Under the pieces are notes generated by a model. The model did no database searches and was not told where the DNA came from. It worked only from the letters and a program-made list of their open reading frames with translations. The position numbers and the translations under genes were made by a program. A DNA stretch of 64,000 nt from Solimonas sp041659605 (GTDB lineage: Bacteria; Pseudomonadota; Gammaproteobacteria; Nevskiales; Nevskiaceae). Positions 33,857 to 42,410 of this stretch are shown here, piece after piece. Every line of letters starts with the position of its first letter. Within the stretch, counting starts at the first letter, position 1. Location: positions 1-64,000 of the forward strand of contig JBAZXW010000002.1 in assembly GCA_041659605.1 (NCBI GenBank). Direction: 5' to 3'.

Positions 33857-36610
33857 TCAGAATTCCTGACGGAACTGCACATAGAACAGTCGTGGCTGGT
33901 TCTGGCTGCCGACGACGACGTCCTCGAACACATCGCCCATGCGAACCCAGGTGACGGTGTTCGTCAGGTTCTCGCCGACAACGCGGAAGGACCAACCGCG
34001 CTCGGAACTGCTGATGCCGAGGTCGGCCTTGTAGCGCCAGTACGCATCCTGGCGCTTGGGCTCGGTGAGATCGACATCGAGCAGCTGCGTGGATTCGTAT
34101 TCGATCAGCGTGCCGGCGCCGAAATTCAGACCGCCCAGGCCGAACCACGTCAGCGGCCACTTCGTACGCAGCGACAGCGCACCGGAGAACTTCGGCGCGA
34201 ACGGGAACGGCTGGCCGGTCTGATCGCAGCGCGGGTTGCCGTCGCTGGTGCCGTCGGCGTCCTGGTCGCGGTTGCCGGTGCCGGCCGCGCACTCGCCGTC
34301 CGCAAAATCGACGAACTCGGTGTCGAGCACGCCGGCGCCCAGCGTCACGGTGAGCCAGTCAGTTGCCAGCCACAGCAGGTCGGCCTCGACGCCCTGCGCC
34401 AGCGCCTCGGGTGCATTGACGACGCGCGACGTGCCCAGGCCGATCGTGCCCTGCGGGTTCTCGCGGATCAGCACCTGGAAGTCCTTCGCCGTTTCGCGGA
34501 ACAGCGAGACATTGAGATTGGCGGCGCCGTCGAACAGCTTGGTCTTGAAGTCCAGGCCCCAGTTCGTCGCGATCTCCTGTTCGAACACCAGGTCATCGTC
34601 GTCGAGGCCCTGACCGCAGTCGGTGTCGGCCGGATTGCTGGGGTCGCAAATGCCCTCGCGGAACGCAAAGGCGTTGAAGCCGCCGCCCTTGAAGCCCTTC
34701 TCCCAGTGCAGGAACACGTTGAAGGCGTCGGCCGGCTGCCAGTTCAGCGACACCTTGGGCTGGAAGTTCTGTTCCTTGCGCTTGCGTGTCGTGGTGAACT
34801 CTTCGGTGCCGATCGCCACCAGCGACGCGTTCGGCGGCGGCGTCGTGAAGGTGTTGTTCCAGAAGGCGTCCTTCTTCTCGGTCGTGTAGCGGCCGCCGAA
34901 CTCGAAGCCCCAGGTCGGAAGGAACTGCCACTGCAGGTTGACATAGACCGACGCGTCGTCGGAGTGCTGCTCGAAGAACTGGTCCATCTCGTCGCGGCTG
35001 GCGGCGGCCTCGGTCGGATTGACCGGCAGCTGGGCGAGAAGGTCGCCGAGCGGCACGCCGCCGACCGCGGCATCGTTGCCTCCGGCGTCGGCCGACGCCG
35101 CCGCGACGAGGTCATAGAACGGGACGTTGTTGATGGCGAACAGGAAGTGGCTATTGAGAATCTCGCGTCGGCCCCAGGTCACGCCGGCCAGGAAATCGGT
35201 GGTGCCGGGCATGAAGCCGATCCCGAGCAGCCCGTCCAGTGTCGGCGCGACGGTGCGCAGTTCGGCGTAGGTCAGCGGCGAGTGATCGCCGCCGCTGCCG
35301 TTGATGGCTTCCGCCGGCGCGAAATCCGTGTCCAGCGACAGCTCTTCGTCCAGCACCGCATGGGCGCCCAGCGCCACGACGGTCCAGTCGCCGACCGGCT
35401 TGTCGAGCTTGAAGCGATAGCGCGAGATCTGCGACCGGCGGAAATCCGCCAGATCCTGCGACGTCACCCAGTTGCCGGCCTTGAAGTCGGCGTTCGGATC
35501 GTACTTGCGAATCGTCGCCTGCCAGACTGGCCCCGACGAAATCGTTTCGAGCGCCGCACCGCCGTCGTACAAATCGTAGGCCTCGTACGCGAGCTCCAGG
35601 TTCGCGCCCCAGACATCGGGCATGCCGATGATCGCGCGGACGCCGGTGCGATCGCGGTCCTTGAAGCTGTCCGGCGCCGTGGTCACGACGTCCGCCGTCG
35701 TGTTGCGGATGTAACCGTCGCGCCGGTCGAGCAGGCCGGCGACGCGGAAGTTGACGCCGTCGATCAGCGGGCCGCCGTAGGCCGCCTCGATGCGCTGCCG
35801 GTCCAGCTCGCCGCGCTCGAGCGAGACGCTGCCGGACGGAGTTTCGCTGGGCCCATTCGAGATCAGGTGGATCAATCCGGCCGTGGTGTTCTTGCCGAAG
35901 CTCGTGCCCTGCGGACCGCGCAGCACCTCCATGCGGCTGACGTCGAACAGCGCGGCGGTGAAGTACGGCACATCCGTGTGCGGAATGCCGTCGATCGCCA
36001 TGCCGACCGGCGGCTCGAACGCCTTGTTGTTGTTGTTGAAGGTGAAGCCGCGCACGCGCGGCGCAGCGAAAAAGCCGGCGGCGTCGACGCGCGCGTTGGG
36101 CACGAGCTGCAGGGCCTCGCGCACGTCGGTGACGCCCTGCTCGACCAGCATCTCGCCCGAGATCGCCGACATCGAGATCGGCACGTCCTGGATCGCCTGC
36201 TCGCGCTTCTGCGCGGTGACGACGATTTCCTCGATCTGGCGACCATGCGCCGGCGGCGGCGTTGGCGTGGGCTGCGGACGCAGCGGCTCGACGGCGATCG
36301 TCTGCAGCTGCGCGTCGTCACGGTCGGCGGCGTCGCCGTCGTCGGCTGCGCGCGTGTCCGCAGGCGGCGCCGTCGCGGACGGCGCGGCGCGCTTTTGCGC
36401 GTCACCCTCTGTGTCCGCCTGAGTGTCCGCCCGACCGTCCGCCTCTGGCGCCGTCTGCGGCGACGCGGTGGGCTGCGGCTCGTCGAGCAGGAAATCCAGG
36501 CCGTCCTCCTGGCCGGGGGCCGGCAGCGGCAGCGCCACTGCAGCCAGCAAGCACAGCGCCATGAGCGAAGCGCGCGTCTTGTCCCTGCGACCGGACCGAT
36601 ACCTTCTCAT
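33857..36610 (-). CDS. TonB-dependent outer-membrane receptor
   Basis: 917 residues from ATG 36610, which has GGAGGAG upstream; another ATG at 36628 is in frame. A signal peptide is followed by an unusually long Pro/Ala/Asp-rich spacer (about residues 35-125). The plug starts at EEIVVTAQKREQAIQDVPIS, and MEVLRGPQGTSFGKNTTAG is the plug signature. The barrel ends QPRLFYVQFRQEF with a terminal Phe. A CDPSNPADTDCGQ and a DQDADGTSDGNPRCD segment look like Cys-bridged extracellular loops, the second calcium-binding-like. It heads the hydrolase/esterase/ligase genes and follows tetR by 72 bases, so substrate import is probably induced together with hydrolysis. Confidence 0.92.
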   Translation of the reverse strand: MRRYRSGRRDKTRASLMALCLLAAVALPLPAPGQEDGLDFLLDEPQPTASPQTAPEADGRADTQADTEGDAQKRAAPSATAPPADTRAADDGDAADRDDAQLQTIAVEPLRPQPTPTPPPAHGRQIEEIVVTAQKREQAIQDVPISMSAISGEMLVEQGVTDVREALQLVPNARVDAAGFFAAPRVRGFTFNNNNKAFEPPVGMAIDGIPHTDVPYFTAALFDVSRMEVLRGPQGTSFGKNTTAGLIHLISNGPSETPSGSVSLERGELDRQRIEAAYGGPLIDGVNFRVAGLLDRRDGYIRNTTADVVTTAPDSFKDRDRTGVRAIIGMPDVWGANLELAYEAYDLYDGGAALETISSGPVWQATIRKYDPNADFKAGNWVTSQDLADFRRSQISRYRFKLDKPVGDWTVVALGAHAVLDEELSLDTDFAPAEAINGSGGDHSPLTYAELRTVAPTLDGLLGIGFMPGTTDFLAGVTWGRREILNSHFLFAINNVPFYDLVAAASADAGGNDAAVGGVPLGDLLAQLPVNPTEAAASRDEMDQFFEQHSDDASVYVNLQWQFLPTWGFEFGGRYTTEKKDAFWNNTFTTPPPNASLVAIGTEEFTTTRKRKEQNFQPKVSLNWQPADAFNVFLHWEKGFKGGGFNAFAFREGICDPSNPADTDCGQGLDDDDLVFEQEIATNWGLDFKTKLFDGAANLNVSLFRETAKDFQVLIRENPQGTIGLGTSRVVNAPEALAQGVEADLLWLATDWLTVTLGAGVLDTEFVDFADGECAAGTGNRDQDADGTSDGNPRCDQTGQPFPFAPKFSGALSLRTKWPLTWFGLGGLNFGAGTLIEYESTQLLDVDLTEPKRQDAYWRYKADLGISSSERGWSFRVVGENLTNTVTWVRMGDVFEDVVVGSQNQPRLFYVQFRQEF

Positions 36611-36682
36611 CGTCTCTCTCCTCCGCATCCCGCACGCTCTTACGGCGGCGCTGGACGGCTGTCGTTGGTGTAAGGGCTGTTT

Positions 36683-37354
36683 CTAGGGCGCCATCGCCCT
36701 CGCAATCTCGGGTTCCGCAACGCCCAGAATCCGCAGCGCGAATTCGGTGTAGTTCTCGACCAGCTCGTCGATCGCGATGCCGGCGTCCGGCGAGAACCAG
36801 AACGCCACGCGCAGGCCCATGCCGCCGATCGCCGCCATGGCGAGCCAGCGGTTACGCACCTTGAAGACGCCCTGGTCGATGCCGCGCTGGACCAGGTTTT
36901 CGAGCGTCGTTTCCGACTGCGCGCGCAACTGGAACGCGCGCGCGCCGGTCGCCTGCGTCAGAAAGTGCAGCTCCGAGTTCGACACCAGCGCCAGCATCGG
37001 CAGCTCGGCGTGCATGCGCACATGTGCACGCACATAGGCGACCACCTGCCGTCGCGGGTCGGGCTGGCTGTCGAGCAGGGCGGCGCTGATGCGCCGGTAG
37101 TGCTCCTCGTGGCCGATGCCCACCAACTCGGCGAGCACGTGCTCCTTCGACGGGAAGTGCGAATAGATCGTCGCCGGCTGCAGGCCCGAGCGCGTGGCGA
37201 TGTCGCGGATCGACGCGCCGGCGAAGCCGCGCTCGGCGAACAGGTGCAGCGCCGCGTCGAGCACGACGCCGCGCGGACCCTCGCTGGCCGCAGCCGGCAG
37301 CGCCGCGGCGACCGTCGCCGCCAGTCGGCGCACCAAGGGCGTGGTTGGGCTCAA
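36683..37354 (-). CDS. TetR family transcriptional regulator
   Basis: A 223-residue repressor with a TTG start at 37354, supported by GAGGAG seven bases upstream. The N-terminal HTH is LHLFAERGFAGASIRDIATR followed by SGLQPATIYSHFPSKEHVL (residues about 36-75). The C-terminal ligand domain is helical and hydrophobic, with the conserved pattern of FadR/KstR-like TetR proteins, though the ligand is unknown. It faces an intergenic region with two identical 14-base sites and two opposed promoters, and most likely represses itself with the leftward locus as well as the rightward hydrolase, lipase and transporter genes. Confidence 0.9.
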   Translation of the reverse strand: MSPTTPLVRRLAATVAAALPAAASEGPRGVVLDAALHLFAERGFAGASIRDIATRSGLQPATIYSHFPSKEHVLAELVGIGHEEHYRRISAALLDSQPDPRRQVVAYVRAHVRMHAELPMLALVSNSELHFLTQATGARAFQLRAQSETTLENLVQRGIDQGVFKVRNRWLAMAAIGGMGLRVAFWFSPDAGIAIDELVENYTEFALRILGVAEPEIARAMAP

Positions 37355-37383
37355 GCATCTCTCCTCAGATCTGAGTAGGCGTC

Positions 37384-37397
37384 CGAACGTTCGTTCG
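37384..37397. promoter_or_regulatory. Candidate TetR operator, left copy
   Basis: CGAACGTTCGTTCG. Identical to the site at 37450-37463. It contains the palindrome CGAACGTTCG, typical of TetR-family sites, and lies at about +15 to +28 from the predicted leftward start point, where binding would block the tetR-receptor transcript. Confidence 0.7.
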
Positions 37398-37399
37398 CC

Positions 37400-37427
37400 T
37401 TGACTTTGTTTTGCGAAGCTATACCAT
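37400..37427 (+). promoter_or_regulatory. Predicted rightward sigma70 promoter
   Basis: TTGACT at 37400-37405 and TACCAT at 37422-37427 with a 16-base spacer. It would start near 37434 and serve the hydrolase at 37503; the operator at 37450-37463 lies in the leader. Confidence 0.5.
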
Positions 37428-37445
37428 GACGTTTAACTAAGTCAA
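37418..37445 (-). promoter_or_regulatory. Predicted leftward sigma70 promoter
   Basis: On the minus strand TTGACT (37445-37440) and TATAGC (37423-37418) are spaced by 16 bases. It overlaps the rightward promoter face to face and would drive tetR and the genes to 30068. Confidence 0.55.
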
Positions 37446-37449
37446 CGGG

Positions 37450-37463
37450 CGAACGTTCGTTCG
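37450..37463. promoter_or_regulatory. Candidate TetR operator, right copy
   Basis: Second exact copy of CGAACGTTCGTTCG, 66 bases from the first and in the same orientation. It lies at about +17 to +30 of the rightward transcript, mirroring the left site. Confidence 0.7.
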
Positions 37464-37502
37464 CTCATGACTGAGAATGATCGCCCGGAGGAGAACGGCG
37501 TC

Positions 37503-38381
37503 ATGCCGCATTACGAAGTCCGTGAACTGCCGGTCACCGGCGGAACCCTGCGCGTCGGCTGCTGGGGCCGGCGCGGCCCTGTGGTTGTGGCCTCGCACGG
37601 CCTGACCGCGACGCACGTGTGCTGGCAGGCACTCGCCGACCAGCTCGGCGACGACGTGCGCCTGATCGCGCCGGATCACCGCGGCCGCGGCGGCAGCAAC
37701 GGCATTACCGGGCCATTCGGCATGCCCGCGCACGCGGCGGATCTGGTGGCGATCCTCGACGCCTTCGCGTTGCCGCGCGCCGATCTGCTGATCGGGCATT
37801 CGATGGGCGCCTTCGTTGCCGTCGTCGCCGCCGCGCAATACCCGGATCGCTTCGCGCGCGTCCTGCTGATCGACGGCGGCCTGCCCGGCATCGACAAGCT
37901 GCCGACCGGCGTGACCACCGAGCAACTCGTCGCCGCGGTCGTCGGCCCGTCGCTGGCGCGGCTCGACATGCGCTTTGCGTCGGTCGAGGCATATCGCGAC
38001 TTCTGGCGCCAGCACCCCGCCTTCGCCGGCGCGTGGTCACGCTACATCGAGCAGTACGTGGACTACGACCTCGTCGGCACCGCGCCCGAACTGCGCTCAG
38101 GCGTCAGCAAGCACGCGATCCTGCGCGATGTCGAAACCCAGCTGCAGGGCGACCTCGTGCCGACCGCGCTGGTGTCGCTGACGCAGCCGGTGCGTTTCCT
38201 CAAGGCACCGCGCGGCATCTTCAACGCCGATCCGCTGTACACCGACGACGTGCTGAACCACTGGGCCTGGCGCACCCCCCGTTTCAGTTGGGCCACGGTC
38301 GACGACGTCAATCACTACACGATCTCCCTGTCGGAACGCGGCGCACACGCGCTGGCTGCGGAGATTGCCGCGATGCTGTAG
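37503..38381 (+). CDS. Alpha/beta hydrolase
   Basis: A 292-residue hydrolase without signal peptide, so cytosolic. ATG 37503 is preferred over ATG 37467 because GGAGGAG lies nine bases before it, while the earlier ATG abuts the operator. VVASHGLTATHVCWQ gives the oxyanion strand, APDHRGRGGSNG the conserved turn, LLIGHSMGAFV the nucleophile Ser, and DVNHYTISLS near the end the catalytic His. It resembles epoxide-hydrolase/meta-cleavage-hydrolase-like alpha/beta enzymes. It is the first gene of the rightward unit under the presumed TetR control and may process the imported product. Confidence 0.88.
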   Translation: MPHYEVRELPVTGGTLRVGCWGRRGPVVVASHGLTATHVCWQALADQLGDDVRLIAPDHRGRGGSNGITGPFGMPAHAADLVAILDAFALPRADLLIGHSMGAFVAVVAAAQYPDRFARVLLIDGGLPGIDKLPTGVTTEQLVAAVVGPSLARLDMRFASVEAYRDFWRQHPAFAGAWSRYIEQYVDYDLVGTAPELRSGVSKHAILRDVETQLQGDLVPTALVSLTQPVRFLKAPRGIFNADPLYTDDVLNHWAWRTPRFSWATVDDVNHYTISLSERGAHALAAEIAAML

Positions 38382-38443
38382 ATGCGAATGTGGTGCTGAT
38401 CAGGACGCCGCGCAGGTACGCGGCTTCCATCGGAGGAGAGAAC

Positions 38444-39520
38444 ATGTACAAGCGCTTTTGGGCATGGACCGCGGCCCTTGCCGCGCTGACCGCGGTGGCA
38501 CCGGCGCAGGCCGACAACGCCGGCGCCGGCAACACGCCGCCGCAAGGACCGGCGAGGGTCGCGTTCGCGCCGGACTTCCCGGCTCTGATCGACCACGAGT
38601 GGAGCTTTGCGCTCGCGGGCTTCGGAGGGACCGCCCGCGGCAAAGCGCCAGGGCATGTGCCGGTGATCTTCGTGCACGGCAACAACGTCGACGCCTGTGA
38701 CTGGTATCCGGTCCGCGACGACTTCCGCGCCGCTGGCTGGTCCGACCAGGCGCTGTGGGCGCTGTCGTACAACGGCCTGGGAGGCAACAACGGCCGCGCG
38801 CTGATGCGCGACAACCCGGAGTGTCTGGCCGAACACGAGGCAGCCGGTTTTGACGGCGTGTCGCGCGTCACCAGCAACGACGTCAACGTGCCGGATCTGT
38901 ATGACTTCATCCTCGCCGTACGCGACTACACCGGTTCGCGCCGGTTCGCGATCGTGTCGCACTCGCTGGGCGTCACGGTGGCGCGCAAGACGCTGTGGGT
39001 GCACCCGGAGCTGCGCGCGGATCTGGTCGCCTTCGTCGGCATCGCCGGCGGCAACCACGGCACCAGCTTCTGCCCGCCCGGCTCGGAAACCACGGTCAAC
39101 GGCTGCGACGAAGTGGCCGCCGGCACACCCTGGCTCGCAGAACTCAACGGGCCCGACGGCGCCGACGAAACCTATGCGCCGGCGCGCTGGCTGACGGTCT
39201 ACGACGGCTCCGGCGCCGGCGATCCGGCCTACGTCGGCACGGATGCGCAGAGCCCTGCGCTCAAGGGCGCCGACAACCGCGAGTTTCCGGGCACCTACCA
39301 CAACGACCTGCGCATCGGCGCGGCCATCGTCGCCGAGTACCGCGCGTTCCTGGAACAGGCCGAAGCGGAGAAACCCAGCGCGGCCGGTGGCGCCGTGTCG
39401 TGGCCCCTGCTGTTCGCGCTGTGGGCGGCGCTCGCCGGTCGAGCGCTCGCCCGCATCGCGTCGCGCATGCCGGCGGCGCCGCGCGGCCCCCTGCGCCAAC
39501 ACCGAACCACGGTCCACTGA
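38444..39520 (+). CDS. Exported lipase-like hydrolase with GlyGly-CTERM-like tail
   Basis: 358 residues; GGAGGAGAG precedes ATG 38444. Signal peptide 1-23 ends APAQA. VPVIFVHGNNVDACDWYPV is the oxyanion region, FAIVSHSLGVTVAR the nucleophile elbow, and GTYHNDLRIG near residue 287 holds the likely His. Several Cys suit the periplasm or surface. The tail, EKPSAAGGAVSWPLLFALWA followed by ALAGRALAR, is a weaker GlyGly-CTERM match than those at 21945 and 32767. It is translated 62 bases after the cytosolic hydrolase. Triacylglycerol-lipase-type ester hydrolysis is the best guess. Confidence 0.82.
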   Translation: MYKRFWAWTAALAALTAVAPAQADNAGAGNTPPQGPARVAFAPDFPALIDHEWSFALAGFGGTARGKAPGHVPVIFVHGNNVDACDWYPVRDDFRAAGWSDQALWALSYNGLGGNNGRALMRDNPECLAEHEAAGFDGVSRVTSNDVNVPDLYDFILAVRDYTGSRRFAIVSHSLGVTVARKTLWVHPELRADLVAFVGIAGGNHGTSFCPPGSETTVNGCDEVAAGTPWLAELNGPDGADETYAPARWLTVYDGSGAGDPAYVGTDAQSPALKGADNREFPGTYHNDLRIGAAIVAEYRAFLEQAEAEKPSAAGGAVSWPLLFALWAALAGRALARIASRMPAAPRGPLRQHRTTVH

Positions 39521-39545
39521 CCACGATCACCGGGGAAGAACATCC

Positions 39546-40943
39546 ATGACACGCACGACCCGCACGGCCGGCTGGCTGCTTCTGGCCCTGAGCCTGCTCA
39601 ACGCCCTCAACTTCGCCGATCGCTATCTGATCATCAGCTTCTCGACGTCGATCATTCCCGAGCTCGGCCTGACGCACTTGCAGTTCGGTTTGCTGACGGG
39701 ATTCGTGTTCACCGCCGTGTACACGGTCATCGGCCTGTTCGCCGGCTCGCTCGCCGACCGCATGGACCGCACCTACGTGATCGGCATCGGCCTCATGGCC
39801 TGGAGCGCGATGACGGCGGCGACCGGCTTCGCCCGGAACTTCGGCCAGATGGCGGCGGCGCGCATGTTCATCGGCGTCGGCGAGGCCTGCCTGACACCTG
39901 CGGCGGTGTCGATGCTGGCCGACGCCTTTCCACCCGGGCGGCGCGCACTCGTCAGCGGCATCTACTACCTCGGCTTGCCGGTCGGCGTCGGCGGCAGCTT
40001 CCTGTTCGCCGCGGCGGCCGGCCCCGCGCTGGGCTGGCGCACGAGCTTCATTCTGCTCGGCGCGATCGGCGTCGTCGCCGGCATTCTGGTGATGCTGTTC
40101 ATGTTCGATCCGCCGCGCGATGCCCGCACCGCGGACCGATCGCCGCGCAAACACGGCCAGGGGGAGCGCCTGACGCGCGAGCGTCGCCAGGAGCTGCGGC
40201 AGTGGGTGAACGCGTCGATGGACGCCAACAGCCGTGACACGGGCGACGCCACGTACCTGCCGTGGATCCGCGAAAGCTTTCGCGCAATGGCGCACGAACT
40301 GCGCGCGAATCCCGCGTTCGCCCTCGCGCTCGCCGGCGGCACGGCATACACCTTCGTCATGGGCGCGGGCATCCTCGACCTCGTGTGGTGGGTCAAGGAG
40401 AGGGGTTACGACGTCAAGCAGGCACAGCAGCTGACGGGGTTGATCTTTCTGACCGGCGGCATTCTGGGCTCCGTACTGGGCGGCATCGGCGCGGACTGGT
40501 CGTATCGGCGCTTCGCCGGCGGTCGGCTCAAGTTCCTCGGCTGGGTCACGGTCGCCGCGGTACCGCTGTTGCTGGCGTATCGGCTCGTGCCCAGCCACAC
40601 GCCGCTGTTCTACGCGCTCGCCGTGGTCGGTGCGATGCTGTCGCTGATGATGTTCGGGCCGGTATTTTCCGCCGTGCAGGAGCTGGCGCCGTCCGAACAC
40701 CGTAGCGCGGCGGTTGCCCTGTTCCTGCTGTGCGCGGCGTTCGTCGGCGCGGGCGGCGGCAACGCCTGCGTCGGTTTCCTGTCCGATCTCTTTGCGGCAC
40801 AAGGCATCGACGAGCCGATCACGCACGCGACGCTCGCCATGTCCGCCTGCATCGTGTTTCCGATTCCACTGTTCTTTCTGGCCGCCCGCGCCCAGGGCCG
40901 GCGGGCGGAACCCGTGGCGATTCCCGAACCCGTCATCGCGTGA
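39546..40943 (+). CDS. MFS transporter, spinster-like
   Basis: A 465-residue transporter with about twelve transmembrane helices. LNFADRYLIISF in helix 1, SLADRMDRTYVIGIGLMAWS between helices 2 and 3 and FIGVGEACLTPAAVSMLADA in helix 4 match the Spns/spinster group (MFS_1), widely found beside steroid and aromatic catabolic genes. A soluble loop of about 70 charged residues lies between helices 6 and 7. It is the last gene of the rightward unit, 25 bases after the lipase. It moves a lipophilic acid or product across the inner membrane; direction cannot be told. Confidence 0.9.
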   Translation: MTRTTRTAGWLLLALSLLNALNFADRYLIISFSTSIIPELGLTHLQFGLLTGFVFTAVYTVIGLFAGSLADRMDRTYVIGIGLMAWSAMTAATGFARNFGQMAAARMFIGVGEACLTPAAVSMLADAFPPGRRALVSGIYYLGLPVGVGGSFLFAAAAGPALGWRTSFILLGAIGVVAGILVMLFMFDPPRDARTADRSPRKHGQGERLTRERRQELRQWVNASMDANSRDTGDATYLPWIRESFRAMAHELRANPAFALALAGGTAYTFVMGAGILDLVWWVKERGYDVKQAQQLTGLIFLTGGILGSVLGGIGADWSYRRFAGGRLKFLGWVTVAAVPLLLAYRLVPSHTPLFYALAVVGAMLSLMMFGPVFSAVQELAPSEHRSAAVALFLLCAAFVGAGGGNACVGFLSDLFAAQGIDEPITHATLAMSACIVFPIPLFFLAARAQGRRAEPVAIPEPVIA

Positions 40944-41019
40944 CCCTGCGCGCGCATCGAGACCCAACCCAGCAGATCAAGGCGGCCTGATCGCGACCGC
41001 CCTTCCTTGCTCATTCCAA

Positions 41020-42360
41020 TCACTCGGTCGTCGGTGCGACGCAGTTATTGTCGATCTGGATGATGTTGGTTCCCGCCGATCCGCCGCGCACGTCGCCGCT
41101 GCGGCCGACGATATAGCGCGCCCTGGGCGCGACGAAGGCCACATACGTGTCTGGCACGGTGCCGATCAGTTCCGCATCCGGGTAGCGCAGCGCGCGCACC
41201 AGGTCATAGATGCGCACCTCCAGCTCCGTGCCGGCCGGCGTGGTGATCGCGCCGTCGATGACGAAGCCGGTGCGGGTGAAGTCGAGGCTGCCGCCTTCTT
41301 CGGAGGTCCCCGTGATCCGGCTGGACGCGTCGACCGTCACGTCGTAGACGCCGGCGCCCTGGCCCGCCGGACCGGCAAACAGAGCCAGCGGTTCTCCGCC
41401 GGCGTAGGTGACGGTGCCGCTGACGCCCGCTGTGGTCACGGTGCCCGTGATCTGCGCGTTGCCGCTGGCGGCAGTCAGGCTGAAGCTGTCGCCGCTGAAC
41501 TCGCCGCTGAACCACTCGACCTCGCCGTCCGGCTCCGGCTCGCCGTCGGAGACGTAGGCGCGCACCGTGCGCGGGCCCGCGGCCACCGTGGGTTCGTTGA
41601 TGTCGATCAGCAGCACGTCGCTCTGGAAGCGCAGACGCCCGAAGTAGACACCCGGAAGCACTTCCGGCGTGATCGGCAGATCCAAGTTGACGAAACCGGC
41701 ACCGAAGCTGCCGTCCGTCGCGCCATTCGTGCGGCCAAAGATGCTGAACGCGCGCGGGCTGACGAAGGCGGTGTAGCGGCCGGCCTGGCCGCCGCTGCTG
41801 CCGAAGGCGAGCACGCGCGACATGTCGTGCAGCTGGAAGGGGAAGGTCTCGCCATCGCTGGCCGTCACGGTTCCGGTCACGAGGTCATCCTGCGCCTGCG
41901 CTTCGAGCGCATGACCCTGCGGGCTGGATCCGGTCCAGCGCCCGGCGCCGTCGATCTCGATGTCGTAGCGGCCGGAACCGAGGCGGGCGGTCTTCAGAGC
42001 GAAGTTGCGCTCACTGCCGTCCGGCAGGCTCAGCTGGCCCTCGACGGCGTTCGTCTCGTTCAGGACGCCCTCGATCGTGGCGTTGCCGCTGACGGACGTC
42101 AGCTCGAACGCGGTGCCGGTCACCGTGCCGCTGAAGGACTCGGCGAGGCCATTGGGGAAGCCGTCGGTCACCAGCACGTCGATCCGCTTGCTGTCGTCGC
42201 TCAGGGTCTCCTCGCGCAGGTTCGCCAGCGCCGGGCTGCCTGCGATCGAACCCCAGAACTCGCGCGTCGCGACAACCTCCGGCCCGTTGCGGTCATTATC
42301 GTCGCAGCCGGCGACAGTCACCAGGCCGAGGATCGCTACCCACTTCATGATCGCGCGCAT
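41020..42360 (-). CDS. Two-repeat lipoprotein of unknown function
   Basis: 446 residues from ATG 42360 behind GAAGGTG. Lipobox TVAGC (Cys19). The mature protein is beta-rich and made of two related halves: GSGRYDIEIDGAGRWTGSSP...RYTAFVSPRAFSIFGR around residues 135-220 matches GAGVYDVTVDASSRITGTSE...TYVAFVAPRARYIVGR near 345-430. Each half starts with an AxSGNAxIxG strand set. No catalytic motif was recognised; a surface binding or structural role is possible. It is separated by 50 bases from the unknown gene upstream and may be cotranscribed with it. Confidence 0.75.
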   Translation of the reverse strand: MRAIMKWVAILGLVTVAGCDDNDRNGPEVVATREFWGSIAGSPALANLREETLSDDSKRIDVLVTDGFPNGLAESFSGTVTGTAFELTSVSGNATIEGVLNETNAVEGQLSLPDGSERNFALKTARLGSGRYDIEIDGAGRWTGSSPQGHALEAQAQDDLVTGTVTASDGETFPFQLHDMSRVLAFGSSGGQAGRYTAFVSPRAFSIFGRTNGATDGSFGAGFVNLDLPITPEVLPGVYFGRLRFQSDVLLIDINEPTVAAGPRTVRAYVSDGEPEPDGEVEWFSGEFSGDSFSLTAASGNAQITGTVTTAGVSGTVTYAGGEPLALFAGPAGQGAGVYDVTVDASSRITGTSEEGGSLDFTRTGFVIDGAITTPAGTELEVRIYDLVRALRYPDAELIGTVPDTYVAFVAPRARYIVGRSGDVRGGSAGTNIIQIDNNCVAPTTE

Positions 42361-42410
42361 GTTGTTCACCTTCTCGTTCGTCGGTTGCTGAAATCGGGTT
42401 GGGGACGTGC

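Noticed and set aside
33665..36673. A 1002-codon frame opposite the TonB receptor
   Set aside because: Shadow of the receptor; no domain, and the receptor motifs are unambiguous.
37384..37463. Direct repeats as an origin-type iteron array
   Set aside because: Only two copies, placed symmetrically around two promoters beside a TetR gene; regulation explains them.
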